Under the pieces are notes generated by a model. It saw nothing but the letters and a program-made list of their open reading frames with translations. It had not been told where the DNA came from and made no database searches. From Burkholderiales bacterium (lineage in GTDB: Bacteria > Pseudomonadota > Gammaproteobacteria > Burkholderiales > JAHFRG01), in the NCBI GenBank assembly GCA_035518095.1, contig DATIXX010000014.1:1-62758 (forward strand): a stretch of 62,758 bases of DNA, given 5' to 3'. A program made the translations under genes and the position numbers. Shown piece by piece: positions 43,993 through 52,242 of the stretch. The stretch's first letter is position 1. Each line of letters opens with the position of its first letter.

Positions 43993-45225
43993 ATGAAACC
44001 CGGCTTTTACATCATACTTGCCGCACAATTTTTTTCCGCTCTTGCCGACAATGCGCTGCTGTTTGCGGCAATCGCTCTGCTCATGCAAATGGACGCGCCG
44101 AACTGGCAACAGCCGGTATTGAATCAGTTCTTCGTATTTTCCTACATTGCCCTTGCCCCCTTTGTTGGACCGTTCGCCGACTCCCTGCCCAAAGGCATGG
44201 TGATGTTTATCAGCAATGCCGTTAAAGCGGTGGGCTGTTTGGCAATGCTGATCGGTATGCACCCTTTTTATGCGTACGGCATCGTCGGTGTCGGCGCCGC
44301 CATGTATTCTCCGGCAAAATACGGCATTCTCACGGAATACCTGCCGCCGCAAAAATTGGTACTTGCAAACGGCTGGATGGAGGGCCTGACCGTAGCCGCG
44401 ATTATTTTGGGGGCTATATTGGGCAGCTTCCTGGTAAGCCCGAAAATCGCAAACCACTATTTGCAGTTGTTTGACATACCGGGCATTGAAACCGGAATTG
44501 ACACGCCGCCCCAATTCGCCATTTCGGTCGTTCTCGGCCTGTATCTTGTGGCTGCGGCATTCAATCTCTACATTCCAAAAGTAGCCATTGACCACAAGCT
44601 GCCAAAAAAAAATCCGTTTTACATCCTGCAAGATTTCTGGAACTGCTTCAGGCTTTTGTGGCGTGATCCGCTCGGCCAAGTGTCGCTGGCGGTCACTACG
44701 CTGTTTTGGGGCGTGGGCGTCGCGCTGCGCCTCATCGTACTCGCCTGGGCGGCCGTAGCGCTGAACTTCGACCTGGAAAAAGCAACACGGCTTACCGCCG
44801 TGGTGGCGATCGGGATCGCCATCGGCGCGGTCGTAGCCGCGAAGTACGTCAGGCTTGAAAATTCGGTGCGCGTGCTGCCGGTTGGCATCGCGATGGGAAT
44901 CGGCCTCATGGTCACGACATACACGACCAATCTGTATCTCATATTGGTGCTACTGCTCCTTATAGGAACAATGGCTGGGTTTTTCGTGGTGCCGATGAAC
45001 GCGCTGCTGCAACACCGCGGGCACTTATTAATGGGCGCCGGGCACTCCATAGCGGTGCAGAACTTCAATGAAAACCTGAGCATCCTCGGCATGCTGGGCA
45101 TTTACGCGGTGCTTGATAAATTGGGCTCCTCCATATTTACCGTGATGATCGTTTTCGGCTTGTTCAGCTCGGGGATAATGACCTATCTTTACCGCAGACA
45201 CCGGCAGGACAGAGTTGAAACCTGA
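43993..45225 (+). CDS. lplT: Lysophospholipid transporter LplT
   Basis: A 410-residue major-facilitator protein with about twelve hydrophobic segments. The family opening (FYIILAAQFFSALADNALLFAAIALL) and the signature MYSPAKYGILTEYLPPQKLVLANGWMEGLTVAAIILGAILG are clear. LplT flips lysophospholipids from the outer to the inner leaflet for re-acylation. In E. coli it lies next to aas, the acyltransferase; here no aas homologue follows within the window. Confidence 0.92.
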   Translation: MKPGFYIILAAQFFSALADNALLFAAIALLMQMDAPNWQQPVLNQFFVFSYIALAPFVGPFADSLPKGMVMFISNAVKAVGCLAMLIGMHPFYAYGIVGVGAAMYSPAKYGILTEYLPPQKLVLANGWMEGLTVAAIILGAILGSFLVSPKIANHYLQLFDIPGIETGIDTPPQFAISVVLGLYLVAAAFNLYIPKVAIDHKLPKKNPFYILQDFWNCFRLLWRDPLGQVSLAVTTLFWGVGVALRLIVLAWAAVALNFDLEKATRLTAVVAIGIAIGAVVAAKYVRLENSVRVLPVGIAMGIGLMVTTYTTNLYLILVLLLLIGTMAGFFVVPMNALLQHRGHLLMGAGHSIAVQNFNENLSILGMLGIYAVLDKLGSSIFTVMIVFGLFSSGIMTYLYRRHRQDRVET

Positions 45226-45251
45226 TGTTTTCGCAACCGTACAACACGGTT

Positions 45252-45743
45252 CTAAAGTATCGCCGGTTTGTCAGGTAGCTCGTTGGGCTGTTTTGCAGGA
45301 TAGTGCCGCTGCAGGTGACTGCCGACGTTTTTGATTCCGGCAATAATCCCGTTTTCAAAGCGTCCTTCCCGAAACGCCTGTTCCATGTCACGGCATATCG
45401 GTTCCCATCCCGCATTTCCGAGTCGCGCGTGAATTCCGCGATCGGCGACAATCTCCACGTCGCGGTCGGCAAGCAGCAGATAAATCAGCACGCCGTTGTT
45501 GTGTTCGGTGTCCCACACTTTTAGCCGCGAGAATATTTCAATGGAGCGCTCCCGCGCGCTCTGGCCGCGCAGCAAAGCTGCAATATCCAATGCCGGCTCG
45601 ACCGCAAAGCGGATTTGCCCGCCGTGTGTGGCTTCGCTCTCGCGAACCGCATGCTCGATCGCACGCATGGCACGCGGCGGCAAAACGCGCGTCACAGCGA
45701 GGTGGCCGGTGACCAGATGTTTGAGCAAACGCTTTAGATTCAA
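45252..45743 (-). CDS. TPM-domain protein without membrane anchor
   Basis: The 163-residue protein has a TPM fold: AIEHAVRESEATHGGQIRFAVEP and WDTEHNNGVLIYLLLADRDVEIVADRGIHARLGNAGW. It lacks a signal peptide and hydrophobic segment. The start is probably TTG at 45743, one base after the stop of the upstream TPM gene. The frame extends further upstream only as the shadow of that gene's glycine-rich tail. It is the shorter partner of the tandem TPM pair; its role is unknown. Confidence 0.8.
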   Translation of the reverse strand: MNLKRLLKHLVTGHLAVTRVLPPRAMRAIEHAVRESEATHGGQIRFAVEPALDIAALLRGQSARERSIEIFSRLKVWDTEHNNGVLIYLLLADRDVEIVADRGIHARLGNAGWEPICRDMEQAFREGRFENGIIAGIKNVGSHLQRHYPAKQPNELPDKPAIL

Positions 45744-45744
45744 G

Positions 45745-46602
45745 TCACCAGCTCCCTGAGGCGCCGCCGCCGCCAAAACCGCCCCCGCCTCCGCTAAAAC
45801 CGCCCCCGCTAAAGCCTCCGCTTCCGAAGCCGCCGCTGCTGTATGCGCCGGGCCAGCCTCCGTACCAGCCGCGGCTGCCACCGAAAAGCGTAAACAAAAA
45901 ACCAATTGCACCGATGACTAGCGCCATGGTCAAGGGGACGATGAACAGCCACGCGAGCAAACTTATAAGTCCTCCGACCAGGCTCGCCGCGGCAAAGCGG
46001 CCCAACAGGGCGCGCAATATTCCCCCAACGATCATTACCAGTATCAAACCGATAAACAGCGCCGGTCCCAAGTTTCTGGATTTAAACGAAGACGAAATGG
46101 AATGGCTGGGCGCAGGCAAAGGCTCGCCTTCTATCACCTTCATCATGCTCTGCAAGCCCGCCTCGATGCCGCCGTAAAAATCGCCTTTCCTGAAATACGG
46201 CGTAATGACATCGCTCACAATGCGCTTCGCAGTCGCGTCGTTAAGCGGGCCCTCCAAGCCATAACCTACCTCGATGCGCAACCTGCGGTCCCCCTTGGCA
46301 ATCAACAGCAACGCCCCGTCATCAATCCCCTTGCGGCCGAGTTTCCAGGAATCGGCAACCCGGATGCCGTATTGCTCGATGGTTTCCGGTTGCGTCGTAG
46401 GCACGATGAGCACCGCGAGCTGGCTGCCTTTCCTCGCCTCGAAATTTTGCAATTCCTGTTCCAGGCGCGCCCGCTGGTCGCCGTTTAATGTATCCGTTAA
46501 ATCGGTGACCCGCGCACTAAGTGGAGGGACCGCAACATCCGCCAGCGCACTGCCCAGTCCAAGCGCCAGCAGCAATAAGGCGTGCGCCGCAACCCTCATC
46601 AT
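45745..46602 (-). CDS. TPM-domain membrane protein, YgcG-like
   Basis: The 285-residue protein has a signal peptide, a periplasmic TPM domain (VPPLSARVTDLTDTLNGDQRARLEQELQNFEARKGSQLAVLIVPTTQPETIEQYGIRVADSWKLGRKGIDDGALLLIAKGDRRLRIEVGYGLEG, quoted here only by its key parts VTDLTDTL, GSQLAVLIV, IDDGALLLIA), two or more membrane segments and a tail of Gly, Ser and Phe ending GSW. Such genes are regularly paired with lemA. Two ATG codons in a row serve as possible starts. The 276-bp element ends ten bases upstream, so its original ribosome-binding region may be displaced. Confidence 0.86.
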   Translation of the reverse strand: MMRVAAHALLLLALGLGSALADVAVPPLSARVTDLTDTLNGDQRARLEQELQNFEARKGSQLAVLIVPTTQPETIEQYGIRVADSWKLGRKGIDDGALLLIAKGDRRLRIEVGYGLEGPLNDATAKRIVSDVITPYFRKGDFYGGIEAGLQSMMKVIEGEPLPAPSHSISSSFKSRNLGPALFIGLILVMIVGGILRALLGRFAAASLVGGLISLLAWLFIVPLTMALVIGAIGFLFTLFGGSRGWYGGWPGAYSSGGFGSGGFSGGGFSGGGGGFGGGGASGSW

Positions 46603-46612
46603 TTACTTGCCA

Positions 46613-46888
46613 AGGAACCCCTGATTAAGCCCCTCGCGCGACGCGTTGCGGAAAAGGAATGGCCCAATGCTAGTCGCGAAAGCGCAGCGCTACTGTGTAG
46701 TAACGCAAGCCCGAGCAACGCCGCAGATGGCTGTCCATTCGCCGCAACCCGAAGGGACGGGGCAATCCGGTCGCATGGCTTTGTCGTTCGTCGCTTGTTT
46801 GGCCTCCACCAAACGGCGCTCCTTACTCCTCGCCCTGCATCTGGATTGCTCTCCGTCGCGTACGTGATGGACATAATCAGGGGTTCCT
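46613..46888. mobile_element. 276-bp inverted-repeat element (MITE-like)
   Basis: The left end AGGAACCCCTGATTA (46613-46627) is a perfect 15-bp inverted match to the right end (46874-46888). No transposase frame is present inside, and no target-site duplication is evident. The ends resemble those of IS5-type elements from memory only. It lies in the lemA-to-TPM gap, and the lemA reading frame ends inside the right repeat. A partial relative lies at 13904-13949. Confidence 0.7.
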
Positions 46889-47473
46889 GAAATCAACCTT
46901 GGGTGGCTTGGCGATTGCGCTTTCGTTTTCCACGGTGAAATTGGGCTTCAACTGAAAACCGAACAGTTTCGCCGTAAGGTTGCTGGGGAATGAACGCACC
47001 GTAACGTTGTAGTCCTGCACCGCCTTGATGTAACGGTTGCGCGCCACTGTGATGCGGTTTTCAGTACCCTCAAGCTGCGCCTGCAAATCGCGGAAATTGG
47101 CGTCGGATTTCAGCTGCGGATAATTTTCTGCAACCACCAGAAGTCGCGACAACGCGGACGTCAGCTCGCCCTGCGCCTGCTGAAACTTTGCGAATGCTTG
47201 TGGATCGTTAAGCAATTCGGGCGTGGCCTGTATCGCCCCGACCCTGGAGCGGGCATTGGTTACGCCGAGCAGCACGTCTTTTTCCTGTTGTGCGTAGCCC
47301 TTTACCGTATTCACCAGGTTTGGCACCAAATCGGCGCGGCGCTGGTACTGGTTGAGTACTTCCGCCCAACTCGCTTTGACCTGTTCGTCGGTGGATTGCA
47401 AGGTGTTGTAACCGCACCCGGCTAAGCCAAGCGCGACCAACGACAGCATCAGGTACACAAGTGTTCTGCGCAT
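46877..47473 (-). CDS. lemA: LemA family lipoprotein
   Basis: The 198-residue protein has a lipoprotein signal ending in LGLAGC, then the LemA helical domain: YNTLQSTDEQVKASWAEVLNQYQRRADLVPNLVNTVKGYAQQEKD and ENRITVARNRYIKAVQDYN. The start at 47473 has GGAG seven bases upstream. Its last three residues (Arg-Asn-Pro) and the stop are encoded by the right end of the inverted-repeat element. The function of LemA is not settled; its usual partner is the TPM protein encoded next. Confidence 0.9.
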   Translation of the reverse strand: MRRTLVYLMLSLVALGLAGCGYNTLQSTDEQVKASWAEVLNQYQRRADLVPNLVNTVKGYAQQEKDVLLGVTNARSRVGAIQATPELLNDPQAFAKFQQAQGELTSALSRLLVVAENYPQLKSDANFRDLQAQLEGTENRITVARNRYIKAVQDYNVTVRSFPSNLTAKLFGFQLKPNFTVENESAIAKPPKVDFRNP

Positions 47474-47486
47474 GCAGTTCTCCTCT

Positions 47487-48209
47487 TCAGGAATGATCGA
47501 TGTCTTCATGTGGGGGCGAAGCGGGCTGTTGCAACTCCCGCATGGTTTTCCGGGCGAGGCATAAATCCGCCCAGGCCTTGGCCTTGTCCGGGAGATTGCG
47601 CAGCAGATAAGCCGGATGGTAGGTCACGATCAGCGGAATTCCCCGGCACTCATGCAAGCGACCGCGCAGGCTGGAGATGGTGGTATCCGCTTTAAGCAGG
47701 CTCTGTGCCGCAACTTTGCCCAGAGCGACGATCAGCTTGGGTTGCAGCAACGCAATCTGCCGCTCCAGATACGGTTCGCATTGTTGCACTTCCTGCGGTT
47801 CGGGATTGCGGTTTCCGGGCGGACGGCATTTCACCACGTTTGCAATATATACGTTCGCGCCGCGTTTTAAACCGATCGATGCCAGCATGCTGTCCAGCAG
47901 TTTGCCCGCCTGTCCCACAAAAGGTTCTCCTTTCGCGTCTTCCTCCGCGCCCGGCCCTTCGCCGATGAACAGCCAGTCCCCATTTTCGTCGCCGACGCCC
48001 AAAACCGCCTGTGTGCGCTTTTCGTGCAATGGACAGGCCTTGCATCCGGCGACGCTGGTCTTGAGTTCCGGCCAGTTCATGCGCAGGATCCGATTGCGGC
48101 GGTCGTCGGCGGCCGCGGGCCGAGTGTCGACGCTTTGATGGCTGCTTTTGAGCCGCCATTGCGGCCACAGCCCCAGCTCCTTAAGGATTTCCTCGCGCCT
48201 TTCGCTCAC
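47487..48209 (-). CDS. Uracil-DNA glycosylase, family 4 (iron-sulfur)
   Basis: The 240-residue enzyme removes uracil from DNA. Motif 1 is GEGPGAEEDAKGEPFVGQAG and motif 2 is TYHPAYLLR. Four cysteines for the 4Fe-4S cluster lie in CKACPLHEKR and in KCRPPGNRNPEPQEVQQCEP. The first 45 residues are an extension seen in many proteobacterial members fused to the former DNA polymerase-related annotation. Its ATG overlaps the rimI stop by four bases. Confidence 0.92.
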   Translation of the reverse strand: MSERREEILKELGLWPQWRLKSSHQSVDTRPAAADDRRNRILRMNWPELKTSVAGCKACPLHEKRTQAVLGVGDENGDWLFIGEGPGAEEDAKGEPFVGQAGKLLDSMLASIGLKRGANVYIANVVKCRPPGNRNPEPQEVQQCEPYLERQIALLQPKLIVALGKVAAQSLLKADTTISSLRGRLHECRGIPLIVTYHPAYLLRNLPDKAKAWADLCLARKTMRELQQPASPPHEDIDHS

Positions 48210-48667
48210 AGCGATAGTTCCAATACTATCGCGTCCTCGCGCATCGGACCTGCAGGATAATAACCGCGGCGCAGCGCGATGCGCCTAAAACCGAAGGCTC
48301 TATACAGCGCAAGCGCCACCGCATTTGAAGGGCGCACTTCAAGAAGCAGCACCCGCGCGTGGTGCTGGCGGGCGAGTTCCAGCATAAGCTGCAGCAGTTT
48401 TCTGCCCCACCCCTGGCGCTGCCACTCCGCGGCAATGCTGAGATTAAGCAAATGTGCCTCATCGCCCGCAATCATCATGACCGCGTAGCCGACGATGCTC
48501 TGCGCATATCGGAAGATCCAGCAGCTGTAGCCGGCATTCAACGAATCCCGGAAATTGCCGCGCGTCCAGGGGTGCGCATAAATGCCGCGCTCGATGCGCA
48601 TCACTGCATCAATATCGGTCGCCTGCATCGGCCGCAATAGCGGCGCCTGTTCCAGTTGCGCGCTCAT
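48206..48667 (-). CDS. rimI: Ribosomal protein S18-alanine N-acetyltransferase
   Basis: The 153-residue GNAT acetyltransferase modifies the N-terminus of ribosomal protein S18. The acetyl-CoA-binding turn is RQGWGRKLLQLML, followed by LLEVRPSNAVALALYRAFGFRRIALRRGYY, typical of RimI. It overlaps tsaB upstream and the uracil-DNA glycosylase gene downstream by four bases each, forming a tightly coupled tsaB-rimI-udg series. Confidence 0.93.
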   Translation of the reverse strand: MSAQLEQAPLLRPMQATDIDAVMRIERGIYAHPWTRGNFRDSLNAGYSCWIFRYAQSIVGYAVMMIAGDEAHLLNLSIAAEWQRQGWGRKLLQLMLELARQHHARVLLLEVRPSNAVALALYRAFGFRRIALRRGYYPAGPMREDAIVLELSL

Positions 48668-49335
48668 CGTTCGAATGTTTTCAACGCCACTTTGTCACGC
48701 AGATAAAGCGGGGCTGCCGCCTCGGCCGCGCATCCTTCGCCCCTTTGCAGCACCCCGACCGCAAGCCGCGCCATTTCCCTGGCGCGGGGAACGGCATCCG
48801 CAATCACCGCGCTCAGCTGACCCTGATAGCGTAGTTCCAATTGTTCCGCATACACCGCGAAACCGCTACCGCAGCCAATCCAGCCGCTTCCCGCGACCGA
48901 AGGGGCGTGCAGCGGAGCCCACAAGGCGGGCGGGCTTACTTCCTGCCAGCGGTCGTCGTGTTTTTTATATGCGGCATGATAAATCTCGCCCATGCGCGCG
49001 TCCAGGGAGGCAATCACCTGCCTGCCCGGCATGGCTTCCGCCAGTGCCTCCAGAGTGCAGATGCCCGCCACCGGCAAATCCATGGCAAATGCCAGTCCCT
49101 GCGCTACTCCGCACGCGATGCGCAGCCCGGTGAACGATCCAGGCCCCGCGCCGAAAGCAATCCCGTCCAGCCTTTTGAGCGACATGCCGCTTTCAGCTAA
49201 GAGATCGTTGAGCAGCGGCAGCAACACCTGGGAATGATTTTGCCCGGCATGCTTCTCGCGCGACAGCACTTCGCCATCTATCCACAGGGCGAGGGTGCAG
49301 TATTCGCCGGAGGTATCTATCGCGAGAATATTCAT
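48664..49335 (-). CDS. tsaB: tRNA threonylcarbamoyladenosine biosynthesis protein TsaB
   Basis: The 223-residue protein has the ASKHA-type opening MNILAIDTSGEYCTLALW and the motif HSQVLLPLLNDLLAESG, then GIAFGAGPGSFTGLRIACGVAQGLA. It partners TsaD and TsaE in making the t6A37 modification of tRNAs that read ANN codons. It is the first gene of its operon. Length matches E. coli TsaB (231). Confidence 0.94.
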   Translation of the reverse strand: MNILAIDTSGEYCTLALWIDGEVLSREKHAGQNHSQVLLPLLNDLLAESGMSLKRLDGIAFGAGPGSFTGLRIACGVAQGLAFAMDLPVAGICTLEALAEAMPGRQVIASLDARMGEIYHAAYKKHDDRWQEVSPPALWAPLHAPSVAGSGWIGCGSGFAVYAEQLELRYQGQLSAVIADAVPRAREMARLAVGVLQRGEGCAAEAAAPLYLRDKVALKTFER

Positions 49336-49425
49336 TGTGCACCGTCACACAATCTAATAAATATACAAGTAAGGGTACTGGACGCACGGCGCGCGCCAAC
49401 GCTAACGCCAATTCGCCATATCATG

Positions 49426-52188
49426 TTAGTTGAAGCCGAATTTGCGTGTATACCAAACTTTGACATACTGGGTGAGTACTGTGTAACCAAAAAGTACTCC
49501 CAGGAGCCAAACAAAATAAAGGACGGGCAACGGCCTTAAGCCCACAGCATGTGCAATGGGATAAAACGGCATCGAGATCCCGATCGCCATTACGCTTATA
49601 GTCGTGATCAAAAGCGGCAGCGCCGCCCGGCTTTGTATAAATGGAATTTTGCTGGTGCGAATAACATGCACGATCAGCGTCTGCGATATCAGTCCTTCGA
49701 CGAACCAGCCGGACTGAAAAAGGGACTGGGTAGCCACCGTATTCGCAGAAAACACAAACCACAACAGTGCAAAAGTCAAATAGTCAAAAATCGAGCTAAT
49801 CGGGCCGATGCAAACCATAAACCGCCCGAGGGCGCCGATTTCCCATTTGCGCGGCCGTTCCGAATATTCCTTGTCCACGCCGTCAAAAGGTATAGCGGTT
49901 TGTGATATGTCATACAGCAGATTCTGTATCAACAATTGTATCGGCTGCATGGGTAGAAACGGCAAGAGCATGCTCGCTCCCAGCACACTGAACATATTTC
50001 CGAAATTTGAGCTGGCCGCCATTCTGATGTACTTCACAATATTACCGAAAGTCCGGCGCCCCTCCAGCACACCCTCCTCAAGCACCATCAGGTTCTTTTC
50101 GAGCAAAATGATGTCGGCGGATTCCTTCGCGATATCCACTGCGGTATCGACCGAAATGCCGATATCCGCAGTTCGGAGAGACGGCGAATCATTAAAACCA
50201 TCTCCGAGGAAACCGACCACGTGGCCTTCCAGCTGCAGTACCCTGACAATTCTCTCCTTTTGAGCAGGCGACAACTTGGCAAATACCGCCACGTCCTCGG
50301 CCAACCCCGCAAGGTCTCCGTCGTTGCAGGCGTCGATCTCGCTTCCAAGCACGACGCGGCTGGCGTCGATACCAACATCGCGGCATATTTTGCGTGTTAC
50401 GACGTCATTGTCTCCGGTTAGAATTTTGACCTGGACCCCATTCTGGTTCAGCGCGGTAATCGCCGGCCCTGCAGTTTCCTTGGGAGGGTCGAGAAAGGCG
50501 ATAAAGCCAAGGAGGGTCAGATCCGATTCGTCTTTGACGCCGTAGCTCTTTTGATCAGGCGACGTTTCTCTATAGGCAACTGCGATCACCCGCAAACCAT
50601 CTTCGTGAAACTCCCTGACCAGGTTCATGACGCTTGAAATTAAATCATCGTTCAGTGCAACCGCGTGTCCGTCGACCTTGGCTTGACTGCTTGCTTTCAC
50701 AATCTCCTCGACCGCGCCTTTGCAGATCAGCTCGTTGTGGTCGTCGCGCTCATTGACCACCACCGACATGCGTCGACGAACGAAATCGAACGGGACCTCA
50801 TCAACCAGGCGGTAATTGCTGGCAACTTTCAGCACGTCAGCAATTTCGGCATGCCTGAGGACCGCTTTATCCAACAGGTTTTTGAGCCCGGTTTGATAGT
50901 AACTATTCAGGAAGGCGTGCCGCAGCACTTCGTCGCTTTCAGCCCCAGTTACGTCTACGTACTTCTCCAGAATGATCCGGTCCTGCGTTAGCGTTCCCGT
51001 TTTGTCGGCACACAGGATGTCCATCGCACCAAAGTTTTGGATCGAATTGAGGCGCTTGACGATTACTTTCTGGCGAGACATCATGACTGCGCCTTTGGCA
51101 AGTGTGGCGGTGACAATCATCGGCAGCATTTCCGGCGTGAGTCCGACCGCGATTGCGATGGCAAAAAGCGATGCCTCCGTCCAGTTTCCCTTGGTGACGC
51201 CGTTGATCACAAATACAAATGCCGCCATCACCAGCATGAAGCGAATCAGCAACCAGCTTACCCGGTGTATACCCTTGTCAAACGCGGTTGGCTCTCGATG
51301 ACCGACGATCCGCTGTGACAGGCCGCCAAAATACGTCCGGCTGCCGGTGGTGACGACAGCGCCAATCGCCGCGCCGCTCACCACGTTAGAACCCATGAAG
51401 CAGATATTGGGCAACTCCAGCGGGTTTCCTGTTTCGCCTAAAACGGTATCGGCATTCTTTTCGACCGCGAACGATTCGCCGGTGAGCGCCGCCTGGCTGA
51501 TAAACAAATCCTTCGCCGACAGCAGTCGAAGGTCCGCCGGTATCATGTCACCCGCGGATAGCTGTACCACGTCTCCGGGTACCAGAAATTTGAGCGATAT
51601 TTCCTGCGTTTCGAAACTGCGCGAATAGGCGGAGACGTGCGCCGCTTCGACTGGGGCATTGGCGTTCATCCCCACTGCATAAGCGCGTCGCACCGTGGCC
51701 GTCGTGCTTACCATGGCCTTTAGCTTCTCAGCTGCCTTGTTTGAGCGGAATTCCTGTACAAAACGAAGCAGAGAGCTCAGTATCACCATTACCGAGAGAA
51801 TGGTGGTTGCTTTCATGTCTTCCGTTACAAAAGAAATCACGGCAAGACCGGTAAGCAACAAATTGAACGGATTGTTGTACGCATGCCAGAGCTGCCGATA
51901 CCAAGTAACCGGCCGTTCATGCACCACTTCATTTAAGCCATGCTCCTTGAGCCGCGCTTGCGCTTCATCCTCATTGAGGCCGTTGAGCGATGAATTCAAA
52001 CGGGTCAGGATTGCTACGATGTCGCCGCGCGCGGCTTCGATTAGCGGGCTTCTTTCGGCAACTGTGGCAGTTGCTCCGGGCAAGCCGTTTTTGTTTTCAA
52101 ATGGTCTGGAGATCGCTACACGCGCCTCCTCCAGGTATGCAAGAAACAATCGCCTGAGCCAGTTAACTTTTGTTAGTTCGGATCTCAT
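49426..52188 (-). CDS. mgtA: Magnesium-translocating P-type ATPase
   Basis: The 920-residue inner-membrane pump imports Mg2+. The phosphorylated Asp395 is in CADKTGTL, with TGES near residue 236 and the hinge GDGFNDSPSLRTADIGISVD. About ten hydrophobic segments are visible, three of the first ones around residues 105-140 and 310-355. The N-terminal extension and the ending KVWYTRKFGF are as in MgtA/MgtB. It starts 54 bases after the porin stop with AAAGGAA upstream and no terminator between, so the two are probably one transcript. Confidence 0.94.
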   Translation of the reverse strand: MRSELTKVNWLRRLFLAYLEEARVAISRPFENKNGLPGATATVAERSPLIEAARGDIVAILTRLNSSLNGLNEDEAQARLKEHGLNEVVHERPVTWYRQLWHAYNNPFNLLLTGLAVISFVTEDMKATTILSVMVILSSLLRFVQEFRSNKAAEKLKAMVSTTATVRRAYAVGMNANAPVEAAHVSAYSRSFETQEISLKFLVPGDVVQLSAGDMIPADLRLLSAKDLFISQAALTGESFAVEKNADTVLGETGNPLELPNICFMGSNVVSGAAIGAVVTTGSRTYFGGLSQRIVGHREPTAFDKGIHRVSWLLIRFMLVMAAFVFVINGVTKGNWTEASLFAIAIAVGLTPEMLPMIVTATLAKGAVMMSRQKVIVKRLNSIQNFGAMDILCADKTGTLTQDRIILEKYVDVTGAESDEVLRHAFLNSYYQTGLKNLLDKAVLRHAEIADVLKVASNYRLVDEVPFDFVRRRMSVVVNERDDHNELICKGAVEEIVKASSQAKVDGHAVALNDDLISSVMNLVREFHEDGLRVIAVAYRETSPDQKSYGVKDESDLTLLGFIAFLDPPKETAGPAITALNQNGVQVKILTGDNDVVTRKICRDVGIDASRVVLGSEIDACNDGDLAGLAEDVAVFAKLSPAQKERIVRVLQLEGHVVGFLGDGFNDSPSLRTADIGISVDTAVDIAKESADIILLEKNLMVLEEGVLEGRRTFGNIVKYIRMAASSNFGNMFSVLGASMLLPFLPMQPIQLLIQNLLYDISQTAIPFDGVDKEYSERPRKWEIGALGRFMVCIGPISSIFDYLTFALLWFVFSANTVATQSLFQSGWFVEGLISQTLIVHVIRTSKIPFIQSRAALPLLITTISVMAIGISMPFYPIAHAVGLRPLPVLYFVWLLGVLFGYTVLTQYVKVWYTRKFGFN

Positions 52189-52242
52189 CGTGATTCCTTT
52201 CCGCGATTGTAATTACACCATTTTTCAGAGACTCACGGAGAT

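Noticed and set aside
45744..45911. N-terminal Ala/Gly-rich extension of the shorter TPM gene
   Set aside because: It is the alternate-frame reading of the Gly-Ser-Phe tail of the upstream TPM gene, and the TPM homology starts after the TTG at 45743.
46613..46888. Complete insertion sequence
   Set aside because: No transposase frame of useful length lies between the inverted ends, and no target duplication is visible.
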